Shown here piece by piece: positions 1 to 12,400 of a stretch of 64,000 nt of DNA. Position 1 is the first letter of the stretch. The number at the start of each line of letters is the position of its first letter. The position numbers and the translations under genes are program-made. The notes under the pieces were generated by a model. The model was not told where the DNA came from, made no database searches, and worked only from the letters and a program-made list of their open reading frames with translations. The stretch is from Prinia subflava (Eukaryota; Chordata; Aves; Passeriformes; Cisticolidae). The stretch lies in assembly GCF_021018805.1 (NCBI RefSeq), contig NC_086283.1:57923775-57987774 (forward strand), given 5' to 3'.

Positions 1-366
1 TTTGCAAAAATATTTTTATTGTCCTTTATAAAAGTTGCCAAATTAGGTTTGAACTCAGCTTTGGGCTCCCTGATTTTTTTCCAACATGCCCTAGCAACCT
101 TAAATACTTCTTGAGAGACTTGACCCTCCTTCCAAAGATGCTACATCCTCTTCTTATTCCCAAGTGCTTTCAAAAACCTCATTGCCCATCCAGGCTGTAC
201 GTTTGCCTTGTTAACATCGAGTTAAACAGGAAACTAGAAATGTGTTTAATAAAAGCCTCACTCAAAAAGGCAATTGCTATTTACTTACTTGTTTAAAATA
301 ACCCTGTATTTGCTAGGGTTAACATGGTGATTGTCTCCTTCTGTATTTTGGGAAAATATATTTAAT

Positions 367-427
367 TTGCCATACAAATTAGTTGGAACGTATTAGTTGC
401 CATACAACATGAGTTGGAACGTATTGT
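367..427. repeat. Imperfect 30-bp tandem duplication
   Basis: Two adjacent copies start at 367 and 397. Each begins ttgccatacaa and ends with agttggaacgtatt, and they differ by a few bases in the middle. This is a small local duplication inside an intron with no evident function. Confidence 0.7.
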
Positions 428-3044
428 TACGTATTTTTTTCCTTTATGCTTTAGGTTCAATAAAAATATAAAAGTATTTGGCAGTAGAATATGGCTCTGT
501 TTCTGGAAGCATAAATGATTTGTAGTTTGTGGTTAGGTTAAACAAAGCAATTATCCAAAGAAAGCAGGTGGAGTTGTTAATACTCTTGAGTCTGTGTGTT
601 TGTCACTGTGCAAGCTTAAAAACAGAGGAGGTAATGTCTATCTTAGAACAACAGCACAGATGGAGGGTTAGTTATCAACCATGTTGACTCCACAATGGGG
701 ATGCAGTTAGGTATCATTATAAGTCTAGAGTTTCTTAGATGTACTTGGCTGACTGCTTTCTGTACATTTCCTACCTAAGTCTAAAGATGAGAAAATAAAC
801 ACTAAATCCAAATAGCTACATGTTTTAGTTACTTGTTTTCAAAATTAATGAGTATTCCTGAACTAAATTCAACTAAGTGACAGGCTTGTCAAGTGATTTT
901 TGTCCATGCTTGAGAGGTCCTTCATACCCTCTCACTCTCAAAGATTTCTGAAAAAGCAAAGGAGTTGACTTCAGAAATGTTTGTTAAGGAGCAAACTTCA
1001 AAGTTGGGTTTTCCTTACCAATATCTAATTAAAAAGTCTTAATGGTCCATTTAAGACATCCTGCAGGATTCTGCATTTAATTCAGTGTGAGCTGAACATG
1101 TCTATAGGTTTAATGTAGTTTAATTTGACTTAATTTTACTTATCTGTGTCGTCCTGCAGCTGTACTGTAGAACTTGAGCATGCTGCTTGTTGCCTGAAGC
1201 TAGTCAGCGGAAAAATAACAATATTTTCATTTGTTCCAAACAGTCTCACCACTTCCTTATCCCCTCAGTCCCCAAACACTATCTCAATCCTCCAAAAACC
1301 CCGCTGTCTCCTTAAGGAAGGTTTAAATTAGTTGCTGATAAAGGCCTAGTAGCAGGTCAAAAAGTTACTCTTGGTTGTTTTTGATTGCTTTGTGGTTCTG
1401 CTTTGTTTACCTTCTGGCATGTGAGTGCTCAGATGGATCTGGGCAACTTCTTTACAGGAACTGTGCAGCTTTGGGACAACATCTTGGGCATGGACTCTTC
1501 TGACAAGTGTATCAGTGCTGAGGTTTTGTGGATGGTGTTGACTTTGAGGAGTTGCACGCTGCAGCTGAAATTGCCTTCTAGCCAAATTGAATGACAGTTT
1601 GTATTTAAAACATCCAAAATTTATCACAGTTACAATCCTAAGTTACAGGTAAAACAGAGGAAATGAAAAACATTTTCCAGCAATTGAAGTAAAAATCAAA
1701 TCTGAGTTGCCTTTCCATTTCCTGTGTTTTCAACTGATTGCCTTGGAGTTTTTCTCTCCTATGTGGTGGTGGGTACTCTCTTCTGATGTGCAGAGTGCCT
1801 TGGACTGCACAGGGAGTAATTTTGACCCTCTAACTAAATGATGATCTGCTTTGTAAGCAAGTGTTTAGTGGAAGAGTAGATGGTATTTTCTGTACTTCCC
1901 TGCTGGATTAGTTAGTGTGGGCTATGTGATGCTTCCACATATATGTTAAAGGAAGTTTTTTTCCACAGCCTGATAAAAATGTGCAAGAATATACAGAATT
2001 ACCTTTATTTTTGGTCCTGGACTGAGAGACTCACCAAGTGTTTTTGAGTAACTAAATCCCTACACCTCAGAGATTTCAATAACTTTCAGACCTTAGAAGC
2101 TGTTCTTGGGACAAATTGACAACCAAGGGCAGTTGGAGAGGATATACACAGAAGACTGGAGGCAGTGGGCAGTTTTTTTAGGTACCATCTTTAATGTATT
2201 GCTTCGTTTGTGAGAGCTGTAAATGCCCATATGCTTAAGCAACATACACAGGTTTCAGAAGAAACTTGGAGAAGGAATTTTCCTACTCATTGTGTCAACA
2301 GTTACATGGAGGCCTTAGGTGCTTTATTATCAAAATTTTATAGGTGAAATGAAACATGTTTCTGTTACGATAGTATAACTCTGCCAGCATATTTCATATC
2401 TTAATTTATTTGAAAAAATATGTATCAATTTATATTTCAGTAACAGATTCAGTTATTTTAGCTAATCCCTAACATCTAGATTATTCAGAGATTAGAATTC
2501 AAAACTGACTTCTGCCTTTGTCAGTTGTTGTCTTATCAGGTTACAAAGACCTCAAATTGGACACTCAAAGTAACTTTGAAGTTCTGAGAATGTGGTAGTC
2601 CAGGTTTTGTGATTTTTGAGGCTTGAGTGAACTTGTCTGAAAATGGTCTTAAACTGTATTTGTTCCAAGAGTTGAATAGCTGTCTGGCCTTAGGGAATAA
2701 AGGGACTGTCATTTTGGGCTTATTATCTTTAAATCTTTCCCTGAAGATGCATTTTAGAGAGATTACTATGTGTCTCTCAAGTGTCATTTAAGCGATTTTC
2801 TTAACACTTACATAATCACCTAGCTTTTGTATTGGTAGCAATTGGTATCTAAGTCAGACCAAATTCTGTCTTGACATATAAAATGTGTCTCGTTGCAGCA
2901 CAAGATGGAGATATGAAATAAAACTTCTGAACTTCTTTTGAAAGAATAAGCCTGTTCTTGGACATCTTCAGTATGGGAAGACTACTCATTTTTGTGCTTT
3001 GAAATTCATAAAATAGATTTCTCATAATGACTTCTAAATGATTT

Positions 3045-3348
3045 TTAAAAAGAGACAGGAATAGTTTTCCCAAGTGACAAAGGATAGGACAAGAGGAAAT
3101 GGCATCAAGTTGCACAAGGGGATGTTTAGGTTGCATGTTAGAAAAGATTTCCTCATTGTAAGGGTTATTGGCCATTGGAAGAGACTGTCCAGGGCAGTGA
3201 GTTACCATCCCTGGAGGTATTTAAAAGACCTGATATGGTGCTTAGGGATATGGTTTAGGGGTGGACTTGGCAGTGCTGAATTAACATTTGAGCATGCGGA
3301 TCATTAAGGTCTTTTCCAGCCTGAAGTTCTCCCATGATTCTATTTCTG
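3045..3348 (+). mobile_element. CR1 LINE 3' fragment, sense
   Basis: The sequence follows the CR1 3' region in order: a segment equivalent to 'ggataggacaagaggaaatgg', then 'caagttgcacaaggggatgtttaggttg', the 'accatccctggaggtattt' block and the terminal 'ccatgattct' block. It is truncated at 5', as is usual for CR1, and moderately diverged. Its 3' end lies about 12 bp before the splice acceptor AG at 3360-3361, so it contributes bases to the acceptor region of the next GAK exon. Confidence 0.88.
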
Positions 3349-3361
3349 TTTATCTCTGTAG

Positions 3362-3497
3362 GCTCTTGGCTGTATCCTGTATTTGCTGTGCTTTAGGCAA
3401 CACCCATTTGAAGATGGAGCTAAACTTCGCATAGTCAATGGGAAATATGTCATCCCACAAAATGACACCCGCTACTCTGTGTTTCATGATCTCATTC
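3362..3497 (+). CDS. GAK: GAK exon a: kinase C-lobe
   Basis: This exon encodes residues 1-45 of the visible protein plus one base. It starts [11 protein letters not shown] and contains [18 protein letters not shown], the kinase C-lobe segment after the catalytic and activation loops (about subdomains IX-X). This stretch is nearly identical to human GAK. The acceptor is tctctgtag and the donor gtaagt. The catalytic HRD, DFG and APE motifs would lie upstream of the window. The next intron (3498-4107) is 610 bp and shows nothing notable. Confidence 0.96.
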
Positions 3498-6400
3498 GTA
3501 AGTTTACAGTGTTGTTTTATTCAGTGTCTTTGTGGATGCTTGTTGTTACTGACAGTTGATTTACTGATAGTTAAATGTTATTGATGTGTGATGGTGAAAA
3601 AGGTAAACTACAGCAACTTCTTATTATATTAATAGTCTTAATCCATTATAAAAAATAATGACATTTTATGGGAAAGTTGCTTTTTTACTTCTGTTAAGTG
3701 TCTTGTGTCATATCTGAATTAGTCCATTGGAACAACTAGTGTTTGATTTGGTTTCTTTTAGTTTGCCTAAAACTCCCTATTTACTTTAGATGTAAGATAG
3801 ATTGCTGGAAATGTTAATTACTGTTCCAGAAATGTATCTTGACTCCAATAGTATTGGACACAGTTACCTCTGATGTTCTTTATTAACTGATCTCAAGGTG
3901 TATTCTTTGAAATATTATTGACCCTATGTAGTGTTTTTTTTTTCTTATGGATACTGTTATGAGAATTATATTTTGATATTGATTTAGTAGTTTCTCAACT
4001 CTGTTCATGTGTTTACTTATTGCACTGTAATGTATTGGAGAAAGTATTATCAGTTGGGAGAAAAAGTCTGAAGGGTTTGTTATGTTGTCTGAATCTCCTT
4101 TTTTTAGGCTCCACTTTGAAAGTGAACCCAGATGAGAGGTTGTCAATCACTGAACTTGTGAACCAACTGCAGGAGATTGCAGCAGCTAGGAATGTCAATC
4201 CAAAGTCCCCTATCACAGAGGTAAAAATGTCTCATAAGGTGTATTATTGATTAGGCTTCCTTTCTATCGTCTGCAGTGTATGTGTGTTTAGTAAAAGATT
4301 TCAGAGCAGATCCCCTGTTCCTTAATGTTTTGAAATTTTTGCACTAATTTATTTTGAAGTTCCGTTGAATTGATTGGTATCATTTGTAGGATCTTTGAAA
4401 AGATGCCCTTTAAAACACAGAGACCTTAAACGAAATTCATTTTCTTGTTTTATTCTTTAGTATGCTAGCACTCTGATGTGCTGTGTTTTATCATAATTAG
4501 CTTGCACAGAAAAGTTTCATATATGAAGGCTCTGCCTACACTAACTTGAAACCCACTTAGGCATCTCCTGTTCAGTGTTTAATTTGCACTATACTGCAAA
4601 TGAGTCAATTAGTGTGTGTTAACTTTCTGGCTTTGTCCTGAGGCTTGGTTTGTTTGTTCTCACCAAGTAGCAGTAATTTGCCAAACATAGCAAGATGGCT
4701 AAATTAGCAAGAAATTTCTCATCTGGGGTATTATTCTCCTCAGCTCCTGGAACAAAACGGAGGGTATGGAAACAATGTTCAGCCTCGGACATCTGTGACC
4801 TCTGTTTCACAGAGCTCCAAGCCTGCAGGGCAGCTCAACAATTTGTACAATGCAGGTATGTTCAAAAAGAGATGTCATTTTAGTATAAAGACAATTGCGT
4901 ATCTTCCATGGGGGTCATTTGCGGGTTTTAGATACTTTGCACTAGGATTAGCTATTTGGCATTTATATCATTTCTTCTAGCCTTGTGTTATTTTTTTTTG
5001 CAAGGTTTGATTTTATGTTGGTACATGCAACTACGAATCTCTGAAGCTCATTGCTGTGCAAGATAAAATTATATTTCCTATGGAAAAAAATTTAAAGTGC
5101 ATTATAGCGTGGTAGAGGCAGGAGTGTTTACAAAAAATGAACTAAAACTTGATGAAGGTATGGATATGAGAAGCAATAATGGTCTATCTAATAAGAGCTG
5201 TAGAGGAAGAGTCTTCAGGTTATGACAAACAGCTTATTTTAAACCCTGAAGTTTTTTGATTGAATGAGGCAACAATATTTGTAAGTGCAAATATTTGTCT
5301 ATTTGTCTAAAGAGCAGCATTTAATAAGAGTTTGAATTTAAGCTGTTAAAAATCCTCGAGTTCTGTGTTTTAATTGACACTTTGTTACTTTGTGGCAGAA
5401 GGCACTGAAATCGGGACATAGCCTGAGTTTGTGTTTAACACCCAATGTCTGAGGCAAAAAAAGCCGGAGTTGCCTTTGCTTTTCAAGAGGACCTACTTAA
5501 CATCAGATGTGTTACAACATAAAAAGATAGCAGCTATTTGTGGTGTATTGGCATCACTTTGTGTTAATACAGGCATCACGTCTGGTAGGTGAGAGAGCTT
5601 AAGAAAGAAGTGCAGAAGCAATTGTAGGGATTCTGGCTATTGACCATATTAGTTCAGTAGTGCTCTGAAGTTGCTGACCTCATATGTGTTTATTTTAGAC
5701 TGCAAAAAGTCTGTATGAGGAAGAAATACTTCTGCAAGCATCTAGGTCCACCTCTCTCCTTATCTCTCCTGCCCAAAAAGACTTTTGACCCCCCCATGGT
5801 ATTTTGGAGTGCATCTGACAGTGATAGGAGTCTAAAGCTATTTAGTTTTTCACTTCCAAACTATCCATGTCTGACAGCCTCAAAGGGAAAAGGCAGCAGT
5901 TCAGATTTGGTCTAGTGGCTATCCAGTCAGCACTTGCAGGAACAGATGTAGCTGGTACTGCCTTGAGCCTGGCTCATTATGGGAGCATTGTCCAGGCTGG
6001 ACTTCAGGAGAGGGTTGAACCATAGGACATCAGTGGTGAGGAGAAGGAGGAGTTGGGGTTCCATCTGAGAAAAAAAGTAGTTGGATTAGCAGAGCTAAAT
6101 GGAATCAACCAAAACTTGTCTCCAGAATGACACAATTAAAAGCTGACATACTTAGTCTGCAGAATTGGATATTCCAGAGTATATTCAGTTGAAAATACGT
6201 AATATAGTAAAGAAAATAAGCTCGATAGGCTTATTTGCATCTAGTTTTTTACTATTCTTTCTGCATCTATGTTAACTATTATATCTAAATATGGAGCACT
6301 TAGTGTAGAAGAAATCAAGGTACTATTTCATATTGTATTCAGTTTTCCTTCCAGCTTGTTATTTCTTGCTTGATATTAATTATGAACTGTCAATGAGACA

Positions 6401-9400
6401 AGGGATATTAATTTTCTAGTGGAAATGTAAAATTGGGTAACATTTATTGCATCAATAATATGTGTATATCAATTTCTGTGGAAGAATCCAGCATCCTAAT
6501 GCAGTTATAATCAAAGGCCTGTCTGGTCATCTGTTTTGTGCAAGAATGCCTATATATGTATGTTTTATACAATCATATTAGTAGGGATACTGTGCTGTGA
6601 TGTGCTATCTGGGATGTTGTGCTTAAAATTTAAGCTTAACTATGCCAGCTGCTTCTAAAGCCCTGCATTGAAATGTGTCCTGGAGATGATTAGGTAGATC
6701 TGCTAGTGATAAGCTGCACTTTAGAAACTGGTACTAAAGAAAGGCAGTGTTTTGCTGCATTGATGTTATGAAACATATACCTTATGTCCAGAATTTTTTA
6801 CCTTGTTTTCTCATAAATACAGACAACCAATTTAACAATGTATCAAGTATATCACTAGAACTTCCTGACTGCAGGAAGTAAAATTTTTTTGCATAGGTCA
6901 TAGTTAAGTAGAGTTTTGGAACTGTGAGCCTTACAGCAAGGTGTAGCCTGTACGTGCATTCACTTCCTTCCAGCTTTATAGCCAACATACTTTAAGTCAT
7001 ATCCTGGAATGGGCTCCATAATAAAGTACAATTATTTTTATTCAACTACTCTAGGCCTGACCGTTGCGGAATGTGACCAGACTTATGGAGGGTTCTTTGA
7101 TATTCTGAGGGGTGGAACAGAGCGATTTTTCACTAATATTAAGGATACATCTTCTAAAGTTATCCAGTCTGTGGCCAAGTGAGTAAAAAAAAGAAAAATA
7201 AAAAAAAAATTTAAGAATTGTGCTGGTAAGAGTTCTAAATGAAGGCACAGGAGTTTACTCCAGAAATGGTAAATTCAGCATATTTGTCCAAGTTTGAGCT
7301 GTAATAGCTGATAGCTACCCCCTGATTTTGTGTATGATATTAATACAAAAGTCACTTCAACAGTCATATACTAGAATTGAGAATGTTCAGTAAGAGCCTG
7401 TCCATAAGTACTACTTGTCCTACTGTATTTTAAATACTGAAAACTTTTGCGAGATGCTGGTGGGGGCTGGAGCAGTTTGAAGAATTGAATTATTAGATAG
7501 GGCCTTCATGAATTAGAGAGGAATTAAAAAGATAGCGTGGTGAAAGGTACAAATCAAGGGAATAGATGTGAGAAGGGGAAAAACCCTTCAAGGAAATAAG
7601 CTCTTCAGTTTAGTTTCCAGGTGGAATCCTATGCCTTCAAGACAGTGTGAGAGGAACTTCACTGTTTGTCTCCTTTGGCCTGTATTGCATGTATAAATAT
7701 TCTCTTGTTTAGAGGTGTATGTTTTCAGATTTGTATTGTGTGATTTTTTTTTTCTAATCAGGTTGTCATTCCCATTTCAAATATTTCTAATACTTCCTTA
7801 TGATCAATATTAATCAGTATTAACCAGTACAATTTATATATGTTTAGCTCATAATAAAATTCTATGCAGTGTTAAAAGGTTTTCCTTGGTTCTAGTAAGA
7901 CCAGGTAAGTCTCTATTGAATACTATGTCTGAACTAGAGCCTCCAGAAGAACACTGAACTCTCTTTCTCACTGTAGGCTTTGTGTCCCTTTAGTTCGGAT
8001 GTTGTGTTATAGTTTTGTGAAATATATTTCTTCATATATAGTTTTTTTTCAGAATTTGTGTGTTACTTATGCATAGTACTGCTCTAAAATATTTATAATG
8101 ATCAAGTAAGTTAGATTTGTAGATACTGTACCTCTGTATCCATTCCAAGTGTGTTTTTAGCTGTTTGCTCTTACACTTAGTCTGTTTAAAGTTTTAAATA
8201 TGGCTAGAAAGGCCAGGTACTGTATTTTTTAAAGGTTGAGAATGCTGCACTGCTTTGGCTTGTTCTTAAGCTTTCTATAGAAACAATTGCCACAGTGGCA
8301 TTAAACTTTTCTCCCTCAGTAAACTACCTGGACGTAGGACAGGGAGGTGTGCAATGGGGAAAAACTATTGCATGATGAAAAGCAGTTTTGACAAAGTTAC
8401 AAGCCTTACTTTCCCATGGTTGTGTATTAGATCTTACTATGGTTTTTTGTACACCACATGCATCTGAAGTACTCCTACACTTCACTTTCTTATTCTCTTG
8501 ACTCCAAGTGACTTTCTTGGTGCACCTTCATCACTTAGTTGTGTTTGAAGCAGTTTTCTCTTCCTGCTCTTGCAAGTGGTTTCTTCCTTAAAGGCTACTG
8601 GAAGTTTCATTCGTTTTTTGAATTTCATCTTATGCACTTGTTCCCTTTTCTAGAAAAGACTATCTAAAATTGCCTTTTCAATATGAAATGGCATGTGATA
8701 TGCCTACACCTTATTTTTATTTCTCTTACCTTACAGATATGTGTAGCTTTTTTGCTTTGTGTGATTTCCTTTGCTTCCATAGTAAGTGTAGTGGGCAAGG
8801 AATAAAACAGTACCTGTACATCTAACCACATCTGCAGAGCTCATCTAGCAACTTCTGAAGTACTGGACAGTGAGTACTTGCTGTCTGAAAAGATTCTGTT
8901 CAGTTCTCATGCTCTTCTCTACAGCTATTCATTTAGATTATGGTGACTGCCCAAAATAAGTCTTTTATCTGTCTTGTTGTTGAGACTTAGTGTGCTTCTT
9001 TTCAGTTGCTAGTTGGTGTTCTGTGGCTGAACACAACAGCTTAGTGCATGGCTTGTGGAACTTATTAAATACTAGTCAAAGGAAGACTCACTACTTTTAC
9101 CTCATTTGTTTGAATTACAGTAAGTCACATATGGATGTTTACTAGAATTGAGTGTCTTGAAAATGTAATTGTTTGACCTCGTTCTGGTTTGTAGCTTTTA
9201 ATAGATGGGTATATTGTCACATCCAAATAAGATCAATTAGCCAGAGACCTTTTCAAGCTACTGTGAAGTGCATGGAGTGTAGTGGATTGACAGAGGATTA
9301 TCAGACAGTGTATGCTGTGTCCCAAGATTCATCATGAGGAGATTAGTCCCTCAGATGTTTTGGACTTGGTTGGTTCAATAAGAGGTTTTGTTTAGGTGAC

Positions 9401-12400
9401 TTTTGACTTTCACCTTTGACACAAAATGTGGAACTGTCAAATTTTGGTTAAGTTGTGCACTACCATAAGCAAATCTTGGTTTTGTGGAGCACCTCCTGTC
9501 TCCATACCACTGTTTTTCTTTTCTTGTGTTACCTAAGTGGATTTAGTCGTTGGGCTGAGGAGTGGGAAAAAGAGGGAATGCAACAAGTGTGTAATTCTGC
9601 TAGTGAGAATCAGTTACTTTAATATTTATTTTCCAGTGACTGAAAGACAAACTCTCTCCACTTGTAATTTGCCAATATATTTAGCAGCCCTGATCTGTGT
9701 ACTTTTTATTCTTTGTATAGCCTTTTATTTTGAATCCGTATTGTATTTAATAGTTCAGTAAAATGGCAAAACATGAAATAACATGACCAATACTTACTGT
9801 TCTGTAGGGCCTAAGGTAGGCTTAGGTCCTTTAGAATTTGACAGTCACTGTTCTGGTGAGAGTTCTACCACTGGGCTTGTGCATTCTTAAATTGGGTTTT
9901 AATCAAGCTGAATTGTTAATTCTTTGTTTGCATGTACTATAGGGCATATCTGTTTCTGTCATGTTCATTCACTGCCTTCACAAACTTGTGTTGTAGATGT
10001 AGCTGGTACAATCAGTGATGTGAGAATACCTCTTATGTTGTTTTATCTTTGGCTGCCTTTCAAAAACCCTTCAACCAACATAAAAAGCAGATGTTCTGGA
10101 AAAATGACAGTGAAAATGTCTCTTTGTCAAGCGTTTTCCTCACCCCACTTAAGCACTTCTCATGTTGGAGCCTATCATTTCATTAGGTAGGCTCTCTCCT
10201 TCCTACTTGTCATTGCTTTTCTGAATTACAGAGTTACTTCCTTTGTCTGCAAACAGACTTCTATTTCACTGAATCCAAACTACAGTGTAAGATTTAAGTA
10301 TTTTGTTGTTTTGACAAAAAAAAGTTAATCTTTTCTTTAGCTACCTTTAGCTTGATTCTGATTTTGGTCACTTGTTAGTCCTAATAAATGGTAAAATCTG
10401 AAAACTGAAACACACATTACAGGCTGCTAGGAACAGGAGAGTAAATGAGGACCATCTTCAGTGTCCCACAGGCCACCTCAGTTGCAAGTGTCATAACCTC
10501 TGTTGCAGGTCCAGGTCAGGCAAATGTAGCAGCTTGCAGTTAAATGAGAGAGGACAAAGAGCAACAGAGGTTCAGCCCTCTTGTTACAAACTGACTTAAA
10601 AGTAAGTACCAGGGTGGAGACAGAGAAGATGTGCATTACTGTGTGAAGTGGCACCATGTACAGAGACAGACAGGAGTTTGGATCCAGCTGATGTGCCCAT
10701 GTGTGCCTGAAGCTCAGCCTGTGCAGCCACAGCATTTCTGTTAAGCTCATTGGTTTGTTGCTTGTGGAGCTTCTGTGCCTTTGCCTAGCTTTTATGCTTA
10801 TTGAGGCCTTCATCCATACAGGTTAAAAGACATAGCTAAATGTTTTAAGGATTGGATCTTCACTGGTATTGAAAGCATCAGACAAAACTTGTCATCAGTC
10901 TTATGTTGCTTTGTCAGAACAATTTTTGCTGATGAGATTATGATGTAGTAATCGAGGAACAACTAGCTGCCTTTTATCCTTGCTTTCTTTGCTGTTAAAG
11001 TAATTTTGTTTCTTGTTTAATATTTTACTTCATGGACCTTTGCACTGCGCTAGGTAGTTGCGTGAGTAATTCAGTTTTATGAAGCAAAACCAGGTGGGAA
11101 CAGATTGGTGTGAATTTTAGTGGTGTTTTTCTGCCTGAATTTTACAAAATAAACTGGAAAAAGGTGATTAATAATAAGATTTTTTTTTTCTAATCTTGTA
11201 AACATAGAGATATCTGGAGGAAGATTGCTTAGTGTTAGGGCAGTATTTAACTTTGTGGTTTATATGCTCACATTGTAGCTGTGCTGGTTAGTCTGTTCTT
11301 TGTCCTTTATCATCTTTAGTTGTGAATAAACAGAATGCTCTGTTGTAGAATTTTGTTCTGTATGTTAACTAGTTTATTTTGTGAGTTTTGTTGCTAATTT
11401 TAGTTTAATTGTTTTTAATTTGCTGGAATGATCTTGTTTAATATTACTTGTAGTTTTTAGGTGCATCTAGTCTCTGACAAGAATATATAATGCCAATCAT
11501 TATCAACAACCAAATGTTCAAAACAGTGAGAAGTTTTTAACATGTAGTTAGAACTTCATATTTTTGCTTTGAAATTTATTCTGCAAAATCAGAATTCATG
11601 ACTTACTTTCTTAATTTCATAGAATCAAACAGTAGTTTGGATTGGAAGCAGCATCTGATTCTAACCTCTGAGCAATTGGCAGGGACACCTTCAACTAGAC
11701 CAGACTAATATCAATCTGCTCTCTTTCAGTTTAAAGCAGTTCCCTCACATCCTGTCATTACATGCCCTTGCAAAAAGTCACTCTCCAGTTTTCTTGTAGA
11801 CCCCCATTAGATACTGTAAGGAAATAACCCCATGCCTCTATACAGAGACAAGACTAATCTAGGCTCGTCCCACAGTGAAGTAGTCTCAGTTTTGAAGAAG
11901 CCTGGTATCATCAGAAAAGTGACTAAATGTTGGTGTCATATCACACTTTATTGTTGAGCTTAATCCGACCCTTAAAAGCACACAGTTTCCCATGTTGGAT
12001 CACAGGCTGAAAACACTCTATGTATGTCTATGTTTGCATGCTTTTCTTCTCTTAGCACCTGCCAGCAAAACTGCTATCTAAATGAAATTTCTGCTGTTAA
12101 GGATATAAAAGGAAAGACTTTATTTGTGATTTTTAGTTAGAGAGTTTATCTTGAAATGCATAGGAATGCTTAAACAATGCAAAGAATATATGTTTCTGTC
12201 GGAGTCCATGTTTCCATGGATCCTCCACAGAGAGTGAAAAGTACAGAGATAGAATTAAAGCTTTTAGAAAAATTAGAATATATAAAAGCTTTAAATGCAC
12301 AAAGTAGAAATCTAACCCTTAGCTTTAAGCTTTGCATGCCCTAAGTCCTAGTTCAGTGTAGAAGGACACAGCTTCAGGCCTTGCGATAGAGTGAAGACAT

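Larger units (their letters stand above)
1..3361 (+). other. Intron of GAK (left end outside window)
   Basis: This is AT-rich intronic sequence upstream of the first visible GAK exon. It contains a 30-bp near-tandem duplication at about 367-427 and a CR1 fragment at about 3045-3348. I see no coding exon. Short open frames on both strands near 1350-1620 overlap each other and have no splice context or recognisable protein. Confidence 0.8.

Noticed and set aside
10478..10813. 111-codon minus-strand open frame in an intron
   Set aside because: No resemblance to a protein family, no promoter or splice borders, and the base composition is intron-like.
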